Source of the DNA: Caprimulgus europaeus
Lineage: Eukaryota; Chordata; Aves; Caprimulgiformes; Caprimulgidae
Assembly (NCBI GenBank): GCA_907165065.1
Contig: OU015523.1
Span: forward strand, 24,021,834 to 24,085,833
Direction: 5' to 3'
DNA: 64,000 nt
This document shows, piece by piece, positions 12,138 to 24,740 of the stretch (position 1 is the stretch's first letter; the number at the start of each line of letters is the position of its first letter). The translations under genes were made by a program, and so were the position numbers. The notes below the pieces were generated by a model, which saw only the letters and a program-made list of their open reading frames with translations, was not told where the DNA came from and searched no databases.

Positions 12138-12145
12138 TATAAATA
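12138..12145 (+). promoter_or_regulatory. TATA box of solo LTR
   Basis: TATAAATA placed 23 bp ahead of the AATAAA signal inside the LTR at 11864-12226, which gives the transcription direction. Confidence 0.7.
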
Positions 12146-12160
12146 TGACTGAATGAGAGT

Positions 12161-12166
12161 AATAAA
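12161..12166 (+). terminator. Polyadenylation signal of solo LTR
   Basis: AATAAA in the R region of the LTR at 11864-12226, 60 bp before the LTR end. Confidence 0.7.
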
Positions 12167-12232
12167 CGGAACTAGGCCTTATCACTCACATTGAGTCTGC
12201 TCGCATAGTCTCCTCCGTCGCTCGCAGTCACT

Positions 12233-15200
12233 GGCTCTAAACTGTCTCAACTTGCTTTAGATGCTCAAGAATCTGCTTTTTCTGGGTTTTCATTACCTTG
12301 CTTTGCCATTCTTTTCCAAACCAGATGATGTTTATTACATGAATTTTGATGTATAATTGCCTGAATAATAGAAAGATATCAGTCCCTTCACTGGACTAAG
12401 TATATTTAGCCAGTGAAGTGTTAAATGGTACTCTCTTACATTGTTAAAGGACCATAAAACACATACTGTCACTGTTTTTATGTTACATGATAGTGAACTC
12501 AAATACATGCTAGGGCATTTCATAAACTATAATGGAACAGATTTTTAGTTTTTAAATTTTTTTTTTGCTGTTAAGGACTTCTTATTTTACTGTGCTATGA
12601 GGAGGTATACTAATCACTTGGTGGCCTCTCACACACTTCACACCTACCTCACTCTGGTTCCTAGAGAATCCATTATCTGTGAAAGATGTATGGGCATCCA
12701 TCAGGCCAAGAAGCTTTGAAAGAATCACAGTTGCCCTAATTACTTTCTTAAAGTAGTTTTTAAAAATGTTTACAGGGTATTAAATTGCAAGAAAACTACA
12801 TCTGGAGATATTTTATTATTACTATTTTGTTTTTAACAAATAATAAATTTCCCATATTTGCTTTGTTTTTTAGTTTCCCAGTTCTCAGATCCTGGGCCTA
12901 CTATACTTGTGTTTTATTTCTATTCCAATACAAACACATTTAATATTTCTGCATTTATATTTTTATTAGAATTTCAATAAGCTTATGCTATCTGTTCTTG
13001 TATAGAAACCATTTGCAAACATCACTTCTAGCCCAGTGCATTTTCTATTTACGGTCCTAAAGAACAGTGCAGGAAACAGCTGAGTCTAATAGACCATCTG
13101 TTTAAATGTGAGTATGAAATTGCAGGGCAAGGTTAGCAAAGATGGCTTTTTTAGAAATATTTTACTTTGTTTCGAGGAATATGCCTTATTTTCTCTGTCA
13201 TAACAATAGAATAGTTTATAACATTCATTTTAAGGGATTAATACATGTAAATGAATTAGGTTCTATAAAGAGGATTTTTTTTTTTTTTATGAAGGAACAT
13301 TTTAGTAATAGCTCATCTCTTACAGCTTTTATCCTAACAATACAGTAGACTACTGAAGTCTGGATAGACAATAATGAAAACAACTATTGCCAACAAATAA
13401 GGCAATAAAATTTTAAGCTTCCTCTTGTACTTGAGAAATCATAGTTTTAGACACGTTTGAGTTCCAAGGACTGAAAACATCATTGGCATAAGGAGAAGCA
13501 AACTAAAGAGTATTTATTAACAACAGCTCACTTTCAGAAATTTATCAATTAAATTTTTTTTTGCTTAGAGTTTTTGAATTTTCTCAGTAGGTCTCTCTCC
13601 ATATTCACATAATAGGTTACCATAAACTTAATTTCTTTACTTACAGGACGTTGTTGAGATACTTTTATTTTATTAACTTCAGTGTCTTAGCAGCTGATTA
13701 TTTCTATTTATTGCATTAATGGAAGTTGATATCTATCATTTTAACATGGAAGAAGTCTGTAGAGATAGTTAGCTGAAGGTTTATCTGTGTTTTCAGTGAA
13801 TGCTTAAAACATTAACTCTGGTTTCACAGCTGCTAAAAGTTTTAGAGATACTGTCTTTTATTGTGGAGAGTACAGGTATAAGCAGCTATCAGTTTGCAAC
13901 TTCAGTCAACTTTTATAATATTTTCCTAGGACTTTTTTATATTTTGCTATCTACTTTTCTGTTTAATTCTTTAAATAATACTTTTGACAATGCTTTTATT
14001 TGCATTTTTAAATACTACTTGAAAGTTTCCTACCTTTCACTTGTGAAATTGTTTGCAGTTTTCACTACATAAATGAGCAAAGTTTGGGGTGATTACTTTG
14101 AAATATTTTTCCTGGACTGTCTTTGTGATGGGACCATTTTTATGTTTTTAGTCTTTTAGTCTTTAGTCTACATTCCTCCGTGGAATTACTCTGAGACAGA
14201 CATTTTCCAGAATGACCTGCAATCAGTTGTCCAATGAATTGTCTATGACAAGTAAAACGGTGAGTGACCTGGCATATGCTTGGTACGTATAGTAAAACTG
14301 TAAGGCTCCATAGCATTGCGTCAAATTCTCTGTTGTTTAAAGGGTATATGGGAACTTATTTTTTGAGGGATTTACTTACCTTGACTGGAAATGGAAACAG
14401 CTGTGTACCTTTCTTAGGGGCTTTGCTGGAGTCTTTGCCATCCTTTACCACATGCCTCCGCTCAACAGCTGACTCAATGTTTCCTGTCCTACTTGTTTTC
14501 AATCAAAGCCATTGGAGAAAAGTAAGCAGTACCATGCAGAGGTGGGACCAGGAGCTCAGCTGCTCAGGTAGCGAAAGTACACAGAGTGGGTACAGAAAGG
14601 TGGAGGTGAGAAAGCAGTGTTCTGTATTAAAAATTTTTTTTTCTAAAATTCAGTTAGAGGCAATCTGCTTGTATGAGTGAAACCCAATGTTGAATTCAAG
14701 GCAAACGACAGCACCAAGTCCACAATTTTGCTTGGGCTATAGAGCAGTAGTGAGTGCCCATCAGAACATTCAGGCAAGTGTGTTGCTTCTTATACTTGTG
14801 TCCTACCTGTCTGCACTTTGGTGGTGGTGTTTTTCTTTTTTATCAGGAATAACTTTGTTTTAATTCAAGCCATGGTTTTGAGAGGAATTTATCACATAAA
14901 TACCAGTTAACAGTGTACTTTTGTGTACCTACCTATCCTTTTCTGGACTAATTAATAGATAAACACTTCTTTAGGATATAAGTGATGTTTAATAATGAAC
15001 TCATTATTTGAAAACAAAGAAAAAGGTGTTAAATCAAAAAGAAAGACAATTATTTGAAGTTTCTTTAAAGTCTGCTTTAGGACAAAGGTGTGGCAATTTG
15101 TGGGCAATAATTTTGAGCTGTTTCTGGTGGAAATGTTAATGAAGGATTTATATGCTTGATAATTATTCAATAGTCAGGTTCTTAATGAAGATGCGTTGGG

Positions 15201-17807
15201 GGAAAAGTACATAAAGTTCTATGCATCTAGAAAATAGATATTTAATGATGGTGTTATCCTGTAGTTATCATCATTCTCTAAGAAGGAGAGAAGCACTAGG
15301 TTTGTTTTTTCATTATTCTTGTGCAGTTGCTGATTTCTTCATGGGTTATAGCTCTCATTTCAGGCCATTTCAAAAATTCTTTCCCATGTCCCATATATTG
15401 CAGACCCAGCACAACAGTCTTGCTATGCCCACCTGCAGTGGGACCATAATTACTGTTTTTTTCTCTTTTATGTTCTGTAGCATATATTTTAATCTAGGCC
15501 TCTACAGGCTATATTATAAGAGGATATGGAAGGTAAAGGTGAATTATATTTTTATCATTTCTGTTACATCTGTAATAATGTCAACGGTTATTAGTGACTA
15601 TAGTAAGGCTGCAGACAATGTTTTAGGAGTTAGACAGTTGAAAAACAGTGCTTCAAATCCAAATTAAACTTTTAAATTCCCCTGCAGCTTTTTGTGGATG
15701 TAGGATAAAAGTTGTGGTTTCCATAGCTTAATAGCATGCCTCTACAGGAATTACTACATAGTAATACTGTTAGTAGGAGAAAGTGGTACTAATAAATCTA
15801 AAGTGCTTTAAAGAGGAATTTACCATTAAACTTCAAAAAATTAACACATAGATTTGAAAATATAGCTTGATTTACGTATCTCTAGTATACTGGGATAGAG
15901 TTATTAAAATATTAAGAAAAAATACATAGCTTCTTTTGTCCTATATTCACAAGGCACTTAAATAGACCAGTTTGGTAGCTGCTGTTACAACATAGTACAA
16001 GCAAGCAGTACCTACAGCAGACTTTCTCCAGGTGAAAAGAGGGGTAGTCCTATTCACTTCTAGATCCCTCTCCTCCTTCCTTCACATCTGTGAGAAGAAC
16101 AGTGACTATTTTATTAGTTTGTTTGGGGTTGGATTGGTTGTCATCAGTTGGATTTATTGTGTCTGGCTCACGTGGAGGATGTGATTAAAGTGCAGGTAAC
16201 TAAGTGAAATAATCAAATGAAGTAACAATTTTTGATTTCTGCATGAAGCAAGCCCCATTGTCCTTTCTTTTACCATGAAGTGATGCAGGCACTTCTTTTG
16301 CTTCCATTTCAAGTGTTTTGTATACTCAAACTGGCTTATTCCTCTTACTACACATTAACATGGGACTCTGATCCTTGTCACATCTGAGAACTCCATCCAT
16401 ACTGTTACTTCCTGGAGAATTGACATAATTTCCCACATTCATCATGAGTTTCTCTGCAGTCAGAGGGGTAACTTAACAAGTAACTAAAGCTGAATTCTCC
16501 ATCTTCTAGTGTCTCCTCTTAAAAGGGACTTTTTGCAAATGCCATTTTCAAGTTCTTTTTGTAACTTCATGTCCCCATGTTATAAAGAAACTTTCTAGAA
16601 ACTTTCACTTTTCACTATCTCAAAATAAAGATTTTAAAGTAGTGTGGTTTTGACTTTTTTTGGGTTATAAAAATTATAATTTACAGAACAAGTCAAAATG
16701 TTGTTTGGCTATGGTGGTGTTATGCAATAATTTACATGAATGATAGGTATTCTCCAGGTTAAAATTATGATTAGAGCATTTTATCTGAAATCTTCAAAAG
16801 AAAGTGTTTTTTTTAATTAATTGATCTTTGCCAGTTGGGATAGTAATTATGTTTTCTGTCTTAACCCAGTGCACAATTTTTGGGAACAGAACTTGGAGAA
16901 ATGTTACTTGTGGAAATGGACAATATCTTCCTAAACAATTTGCATTTTTCCAGTTTGAGCATTTCAGCTCTTTAGGGAAAAAAAATTATTCAGATAGTAA
17001 AGAAAAGGAGAGTGTGTAATTTTCCAGAGAAGCAGAAAGCACAGGCTTATGTCTATAACTTTAACTCAGGATCCTGGGGGACAGGGTAGAGGACTTCATC
17101 CAGTAGCAGAATAATCTCACCACTTCCACCTGATTTATAATTTAAGACTTTGTTATCCACAGTCCTTTTGACATGGAATTTTCCATAAAAACATTCCTGT
17201 AAAAACTAGTGAGAGGACACTTCCTAATAAATATTTGATTTTAATGATAATTTTTATATAGTCTGAATAACCAAATTTAAGTCTCTTGAATCTATGCAAA
17301 TTTGCCACACTAAAATATGTACTGAAAAATTAACTGTTATACAAAATTGTTTCCAGTAGCATGTTTGTCTACTAAAGTGTTCGATTTTCTTACGAAGACT
17401 GTGCAGAATATACTGTGCTTTCTATCTTCAGCTACACCCACACATGTACAAAAAACTTTTAATAATGTGTCCTTTTTTCTGCAAATAAGACCCTTCCAAA
17501 ATAGCAAAGTACAAACAAAATTGCAAAGGCTTGTCTCTAACCCGCACAGATTCATTTATTTCAGAAAAGAGCAGATGTCCATGTAAGTCTGACTGTCTGA
17601 CAGACATTTTTTTGAGGCAATATAAATATGTCTGAAGTATAAATTCCTTTTAACAGTGACATCTTTCTTCAAAGGCATGTTAAGAAACTGTGTCCATTTG
17701 TATACATGGCAGCAAGATAAAAGATAAACAAATTTATATTTTTCTGAAGGTATTGAGTGGGTTCCCATTGAATTATTTCATAAATTAATTAAATAACTGC
17801 AGTTTTT
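12233..17807. other. AT-rich non-coding DNA, no gene recognised
   Basis: About 5.6 kb of AT-rich sequence. The longest open frames (13800-14072, 14264-14680, 15221-15667) show no recognisable domain, no exon-like boundaries and AT-biased amino acid use, so they are treated as chance. No repeat family was recognised. Confidence 0.55.
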
Positions 17808-18048
17808 AATCATAGACTTTTAGAATACCAGGTTGGAAGGGACCTCAAAGATCATCTACTCCAACCTGTCTTGGCAAAGCATGGTCTAGACAAGATGGCC
17901 CAGCACCTTGTCCAGCTGAATCTTGAAAGTGTCCAGTGTTGGGGAATCCACAACTACCTTGGGACATTATTCCAACGATAGATTTTTCTCATTGTGACAA
18001 ATTTTCCTTCTGTGTCCAATTGGAATCACCCCTAGATTTTCCTGGGGA
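17808..18048 (-). mobile_element. CR1: CR1 3' end fragment
   Basis: Begins AATCATAGA at the left, the complement of the CR1 3' octamer region, followed by CCAGGTTGGAAGGGACCTC at 17829-17847, the complement of the conserved CR1 3' block. Similarity fades near 18048 (GTCCAATTGGAATCACCCC). This is the typical very short, 5'-truncated CR1 insertion and is non-coding. Confidence 0.85.
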
Positions 18049-21000
18049 CGTTAATATGAATCTTCTTCAGTAATCTTCCTTCTGAGGCAATGAGATACTT
18101 ATACACACAAATCTCTTCAGCCAGGTTTACAAGGAAAAAAAAAAATCCTTAGAGAATAGAATTAAATAGAATTTATTTTGTTGGATTTAAAATATTCTGC
18201 CAAATTAATAATTGCTTTGACTCTGTTTATGCTTGTGTATTAATGTTTGGCTCTTGGTGTATGGTCTACTGAAAAATCTTGTTTGCGGGTTGGACATACT
18301 TGAAGCCTGGATTGTGATTGCTTTCACAGGCTGCTCTACTCCATGAAGCACAACACAGTACAGCTGAGTATGTTGGCATATCACCAAGAAAAATCATGAC
18401 TCTGAATGTTTTAAAGGATTCAGGGATGTAGACAAATTTTGTCTACATTCCTCCAGAGTAATGAAGTTGGGATTGTGCCAAGAACATATATGGCCAAGAA
18501 CACTGGCAGGAAACTGAAGGAGAGTAACAACAACCCACCAAGGCAGTGCCGAGATGGTAGGAACTCACATCTAGGTAGATTACATCTGTCTCCCTGTGCT
18601 GATTACTAAGATAAGGCCCTTGAAGATGATGAAAGAGTCAAAATAGACATTGATCTGTTCAAGGTGGAAGGAAATATGGGATTTACAAGGATGAGGCTTC
18701 AAGAATTATGCATTTTCAGAGTTACATGTGGTTTCTTTTTTGATAGGAATTTGTGCTGTGAGGTTTTTTGAGGTCAAGAAGAGGGAATACTTTTACAATA
18801 ATTCTGAATGAGTCAAAGCATGTGAGTTATTGAAAGAAATACTATCACTGGAGGAAAGAGTTTTGGGTTTTTTTGTCTGATTTTTTTGAGGGGCTTGGGT
18901 GCTTTTTGTTTTTGTTTTTTTATTTGTTCTTAAATGCAAAACAATTCCCAAAACCCAAATCAGAGGCAATTGGTACTGTGAAATCCTATAATTGTCATTT
19001 AAGTGGAGTGAGGAGTGCTACAGATAATGCAGCCTATAGATGGTTTAACTTCTTCAATCCCATCCATGTCAAAACAATGGGCTGGGCTGAAAATTTTTTC
19101 CTCTGTATTCTATGATGTAGGGGATTAATTTGTTGTGGACTGCCTTGACTGATGACTTTCAATGTAAAACATTTGGATTTGACTGTGGTTGTTGCCTTCA
19201 TGGAACATTTTCCATTACTAACATAAGATTTCATGTTGCAGCAAATAGAAAAGGGACTGAAAAGAAAAATGCCAAAATTCTCAGTAAAGTAAACATAAAG
19301 GATGTATTCTTAAGGAAGAAAAATATGTTGGAAATTTTTGGATGCATCATAGCAAAATGGTAATCAATTGCCCTGGTCTCACAGAGAAATGTGTTTTTGC
19401 TCATCTGCAAATTTATGTACCAGAGCAATCTACATCGATGACATTGACCTACAGCTGCTGTCATCTATCCCCTTATATATTAAACGTTTGGAAGCAATTC
19501 AAGACTCAAAAAATTGTGATTATTTTTAAAAAAACCCTATTGTTTCCCCAAATAATAGCTATTTCTGATTAAAAATTAATACACGAATCAGAAATAAAAA
19601 CCTCTGTCCTGTCAATGCATGGGAATTGTAAAAGTATATATGCCAGTAATATACTCTTTTTGATGAAAGGACGTGATTTATAGTCCCTCTGGTTTTTGTG
19701 GGGGTTTTTTTGTTTGTTTAGGTTTGAGGTTTTTTTTGCTGTTGTTGTTTTAGGCTTGTTGTCTTTCTCCCAGAAACATTAAAAGTGTATTCAGCTCTTG
19801 TACATTCTTAAAGTGGATTTTTTTTAAAGTTGTTTGTCAAGGAGTTATCCTTCAGTAAAAGATTTTAGAAATCTCCAAACACTGTTGAGTTGTTCTATCA
19901 GGCTTAAGACTGCAGAAGGCTAGGTTCCAGGAACTTAAAAGCATAAGAAGTTAACATATACTTTTTTAGAAGAAAGTTTTATCCTTGAATTTAAGAAATG
20001 GAAATTCAAGTCTTTATAATTCTGTATTCAAAATATAATGGAAAAGTAGAGGCAGAACACAGGGCACAAGAATAAATACAAATCATTTTGCAAGGGACTA
20101 TTGTGGAAGGGTGGAAATACAAGAAGACTGGAGTATGATTAAAGGATAGTGTGAACATTTTGGTAGAAGGATGTTAGAAATAATTTTATGCCCATTACAG
20201 AAGCAATATTGAATGCAAAAGATTTGTTACTGGATAAGCAATGGTGGTGAACTCCTGAAGATTTCCAATTGATGTGGGTGTATAAAAAAATCAGTTAAAT
20301 AATGCTAAGTTATTTATGGCTATTGTGTATTTGAATTTGCTACACTATTGATAAAAGGACCTTAGGCACAGTAGCTTGAAACGCTAACAAACCTTAAGAT
20401 ATGGTAAGTATTTAATTGTATGAACTGGATAAGCTATTGCTGTTGTCTGTATGTTATGATTAACTATGTGAAAATGGCATTGCTGAAACTTTGCAATGAT
20501 ACATATGTGCTGAGTTTTGCAGATGGCTCCAGGACTTCCCTCAAAGCATGGCTTTCAACTGGATAAACATGTAGTCTCTAAGTGTGATTCTGGACATTGC
20601 TGGAGATCATTAGTGCCCCTAAAATGATATTAGCACAGGAACTTGCTATGCCACCACAAAATGTTTAAAGAGCAATCGTTAGGTGTACATGCAGCTTTAT
20701 GTTCTTCTGCTGCCTTGACAGTCAATTGAATGTAACCATCACCTCTGAAAGCATCTATTTCTGGCTGTTAACCTTTTTCTGTTATCACCTCCACGCTGAA
20801 TTTTCGTTAGTGTCTGAATTGTATGACTCTTGAAACACTGTACACCTGTGTAAACTGACCATATATATCTGCACATTTCTAATCTTAATTTCAGACAAGA
20901 GTGTTTCTCCTGTTTCTGTATCAATTCCTCCAAAACTATCCAAAATGTATATCTAAATCTTTTCAGGATTTGCTAGTAAAAAAAAGTCTCTGTAGCAGAA

Positions 21001-22328
21001 AGCAAATGAAATTATGTATCTTGGCATAGAATGAGTGCTAGTTAATGATTTTTAAAGCTATTCATAGAGTTTTCTACTCTAAGCAACAGAATCAAAAACT
21101 CCAGCTTAGGGCTGCAACAGTCAAGCCATGTATATTTTCAATCAAAATAAGACTGGGAGGAACAAAATACAATGAAGACAAGTTACGTATACCTACAATA
21201 GTGCAAGCTGCGAGCAAGCAGGTGAGTCAGATCCATTCACCTATCATCTCTCTTCTGTAATCAAAATTAACTCTTAATTTGGAAGAATCCTTCCAAAAGA
21301 CCTGTACAACTTTATTTTAATACCAAATAACTTTGGTCAGATTCTTAGGCTGAAAATAAAGAGATGTAAGTGATGGTCACAGATCTCAAAGATGGTTAAG
21401 GAGTTTTTTTTCTTCTAAGTCCAAACATCACAAACTCTATTCTCAGTCAGTCTGACTGTGTCCCATGGAAATTACAGTAGCATGCAAAATTCCTGGGGGT
21501 TCAGAGGTAGGCTTGATACATGCCAATTGAAGGAGAAAGGAGAGACTGTTCTCAGATTATGTAACTTCAGTATAGGCTACAAGCACGTTCCTTTTAAAGT
21601 GTAGTTTTCACTGGTTATTGAAGGACAAACACCTTCTCTTATCTGTCTCCCAAAGCTTGAGATTACAGAGGGAAAAATTGTTTTGTTTCTCAACTTAATA
21701 GATATTTCTGTGTCAGCAGAGGGAACTTACTCTGTACCCTGACTACGGGGAAAAAGGCATTTTCTATGAAAAACCTAGTTTGTAGTAAAATTTGTTCCAG
21801 TCTCCTACTGTTCCACAGACCTACTTGAACAGATTCTTTATCTTTTGTGTTTCTATTTCTTCCATATGCATGAGACTATCAGTAGAGTAATTGCTAGAGG
21901 TAACTAAAAATCAGAAAATAGCTGTAGCCACACTCTAAGAGAAAGGTACTGTGTCAAAAATGATCCCAGGGGAAAATTACAGCTGGTACGCCAGTAATTA
22001 CTCTAACATCACGTTCCTTAGACTGTTTATCTGTATCGGAGATGGGAAAGAGTGACGGCTCTTTCTCCAACTACCATACCAGTCGCAGTTTTGACTCCAC
22101 AAGGCTTGATGTACAGTCTACTTGTGATTCTGGGTTGACAGCTGGCACCACTTTTGAAAACTACCTCCCTTTGTGGACACTGAAAAAACCATATCTGCAT
22201 ACCACTTACCCCCCCGCCCCCTCCCCCCCTTACAGAGCACATCTCTAATTTTGGTAAATTCTACCATAAAAGGGGAATAGAAGTGCCTTTTGCCAATCAC
22301 TGTAAAGGTATGACTAGAGTCACTTAAG
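18049..22328. other. AT-rich non-coding DNA, no gene recognised
   Basis: About 4.3 kb with small chance open frames only. It contains T/G-rich simple stretches near 18864-18932 and 19690-19760. No gene or repeat family was recognised. Confidence 0.55.
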
Positions 22329-22635
22329 CTCAACCTTGTAGGTAAAAAATACTATAAAAATAACCCAAAGAAAGAAGGGAATTAGGGAAGACACCATCAT
22401 GGTCAGGGAAGATGCCATCACCGACAAGTCATGGGCCACTCCATCGCAAACCTCTGACCCCTGGGACCAGCCGACAGGCTGAGCCTCTCTTCCTCCCATT
22501 GGGACGCTTTTGAGTAAGACTAAAACTCAAACTTAGCCAAAGATTTTCCTCAGAAACTTAGAAAATCTCTAGAGAATTATTTTACTAACTTAGCACTTTG
22601 TAGTAACTTGTGACCTTTTGGTAACTCTCAACCTT
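22329..22635. repeat. Possible insertion flanked by 9-bp direct repeats (LTR remnant?)
   Basis: CTCAACCTT occurs at 22329-22337 and again at 22627-22635. The segment between is richer in GC and CpG than its surroundings and would read TG...CA (22337-22630) with a 4-bp duplication ACCT, the footprint of a class I retrovirus. There is no AATAAA in the expected place and the only TATA-like stretch lies close to the start, so the LTR interpretation is weak. It could instead be unrelated sequence with a chance direct repeat. Confidence 0.3.
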
Positions 22636-23469
22636 AACGCTTATATGTACTTCTGCAGACAGTAGTTTATCACTGGCAATCCATACAAATCTGCGTTAAT
22701 CCTGTTGCTCTATTGAAGTGCTTACAGACCTGCTGCACAATTTCTCACTGAACTATTGGCAGTGTTTTAAAGGAGTGGGATTTAACAGACTGTTTAGAAA
22801 GATGTTTTTCTTCTGCTCCTATTAGTTTTGGGCAGCAATTTTTGCATCATATGACATGATTATGCTTTTTTTCCCCCATATATATTATGGAACATGTCAA
22901 TGAAATATAAGGGGAAATTAAGACTCAAAATGATAGTGTAAAATGAAGTGTTTAAAAGCTTTCTTGTTACAATAATATCGTTACTTGATTTTATATGATT
23001 TAATAAAAACTTCAAACAAAAGTTTCCATTTGTAAAAAGCTACCATCAGAACTCATGTTCTGTACACAACCTAAACAGCTTTTTCTCTCTTTACATTTTT
23101 CTAAGAATATTTAACTTCTCAACTTTCTTATGAGAAAAAGTATTTGAAATTAAAGCCAGGTAGCATTAGAGAAATTTCCAAAGACAATGCCTATTTGTTA
23201 ACATCATCATGGAAGAGTAAGAAGAAAGAAAATAGTATGTTCTACCATGGACTAATGTTGCTCACAGTAAAGCTGTATCAAAAGGTAAGCATTTACTAGG
23301 ATGCACACTCATGTTCATTTTGAATTCACTTAATTATACACTTTAAAAATAACAACTATTTAAAAATTTATCTCCTAGTCAGGTTAAATCTTTCATCTGT
23401 TCTTTTTGGATGAATAGCTTTTCAGATTATTTTAAGATGGAAGGACTAGTTGACTTCTTTGTCACATAT
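22636..23469. other. AT-rich non-coding DNA, no gene recognised
   Basis: About 0.8 kb with nothing recognised. Confidence 0.5.
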
Positions 23470-23546
23470 CTGGATGAGGGGTTCGAGTGCACCCTCAGTA
23501 AGTTTGCAAATGACACTAAGCTGGGTGAAAGTGTTGATCTGCCTGA
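23470..23546 (+). mobile_element. CR1: Isolated CR1 reverse transcriptase fragment (77 bp)
   Basis: Translates to a piece around the RT motif C: CTLSKFANDTKLG, alignable with 32619-32700 of the CR1 copy at 31687-33525. The FADD block is degraded to FAND. No CR1 sequence is recognisable on either side, so both the 5' and 3' parts are missing. A fragment without the 3' end is unusual for CR1, which normally inserts from its 3' end, and points to a later deletion or a DNA-level transfer. Confidence 0.75.
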
Positions 23547-24338
23547 GATCAACACTATTCCTTATTCAAGGAAAAAAGACAAGTACTTCATGCTTTGACT
23601 GAATAAATTCTTCTAATTAAAAAAAAAAAAAGAAAAAGGAAAAAGGAAGCTTGGATGCTATGAATATCATATTCTTCAACCTAGCTTCATTTTAAGTAAA
23701 ATTGTGAAGTAATACAATGATTTATCCCTTATGGCCTATTCCTGCTTTTGGGAAATGAAAATGTGATCTTTATTTTAACTTGAGAGCCCTTAGAAAAAAT
23801 ATTCTGTATCATTTTTTTTTTTTTCCCCTTGTTTGAAACTTTGAACTTATTTCAATATTTCTTGCAGGAGAACATAAACATCACGCAGAGCTTGACTGCC
23901 TTGAGATCAAATAGAACAGTATTGGAAAAAATCAAATTTACCAGCTGTTCTGAAGATTATTTCTAGGAGCAATTAAAAAAATCTTGAGGTAAATTGTTGT
24001 GAAGAAAAACATTGTGATCTATATTTTCAGAATTAGAACTTGGACAGTCATAACATCCATAAGAAATAAGAAAACCAATACATTAAAATGTAATGCTCAT
24101 ATAACTTAATGTCTTTTTTGTGTCTGAAGAACTTGAAACCAGGACTTAAAGGTCTTCGGAACAGGAGCCATCGATTCACAGATACCTAGCCTCTGAAAGT
24201 TACTGGGATTCTGAATACTGATATAGTAAGGAAGTATTTGAAAAAAATCAAATGCTCAATTAACATTCCTACTTTATTCTTAAATGATGACCTTGCATAG
24301 GTTAATAAATTCTTTGAGATTTTTCTTTCTGCTAGGGT
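23547..24338. other. AT-rich non-coding DNA, no gene recognised
   Basis: About 0.8 kb; includes an A-rich stretch at 23619-23647 and a T-run near 23812-23824. No gene recognised. Confidence 0.5.
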
Positions 24339-24637
24339 GATGGGTGTTGGGGCCCTAGCCATATTACAGGACTATAATACTAGCTAGGCCCCAGCTAGGC
24401 CGCTTTCAACTGCGTTGCCAGAAAAGATAAAAAAGGACTGTCTACGTGGAAGAGTAATAAACATCAATTAAAGAAGATGGATGCCGGCTGGGAAAAACAG
24501 GACATTACGGTGAGGAAGTGAACCTGAACCAAGATAAGAGCAGACCAGTGAGACTGAGAGGTCAACGTGTGAACAGTGCTATTAACCAATAGTAATTAGC
24601 TTCGTAGTTTGTGGACACGTATGTGGAACTTAAAGGG

Positions 24638-24644
24638 TATATAA
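24638..24644 (+). promoter_or_regulatory. TATA box of solo LTR
   Basis: TATATAA inside the LTR at 24345-24734, 23 bp upstream of its AATAAA. Confidence 0.7.
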
Positions 24645-24660
24645 CAAGCAGCTTTCTGAT

Positions 24661-24666
24661 AATAAA
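24661..24666 (+). terminator. Polyadenylation signal of solo LTR
   Basis: AATAAA in the LTR at 24345-24734, 68 bp before its end. Confidence 0.7.
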
Positions 24667-24740
24667 GTGGATTGAACTTACATCTTATAGTGTATGTGAA
24701 TTGCTCTCTCTCGCTCGCCAGAATGCGCACGGCAGATGGG

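Larger units (their letters stand above)
11864..12226 (+). mobile_element. Solo LTR, class II (ERV-K/alpha-beta type), 363 bp
   Basis: Starts TGCTGGGG and ends CGCTCGCA, flanked by perfect 6-bp duplications GTCACT at 11858-11863 and 12227-12232. It contains TATAAATA at 12138-12145 and AATAAA at 12161-12166, 23 bp apart on the plus strand, then a short U5. A 6-bp duplication is the usual integration footprint of class II retroviruses. A solo LTR arises by recombination between the two LTRs of a provirus. The family name is not known to me. Confidence 0.88.
24345..24734 (+). mobile_element. Solo LTR, class II type, 390 bp
   Basis: Starts TGTTGGGGCCC and ends GCGCACGGCA, with perfect 6-bp duplications GATGGG at 24339-24344 and 24735-24740. 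TATATAA lies at 24638-24644 and AATAAA at 24661-24666, giving the plus orientation. The sequence differs from the other 6-bp LTR at 11864-12226 over most of its length, so it represents another family of the same class. Confidence 0.9.

Noticed and set aside
14264..14680. 138-codon open frame as a possible gene
   Set aside because: No domain or signal peptide, and surrounding DNA looks like ordinary non-coding sequence.
15221..15667. 148-codon open frame as a possible gene
   Set aside because: AT-driven composition, no recognisable domain, no exon-like features and no conservation that can be judged here.
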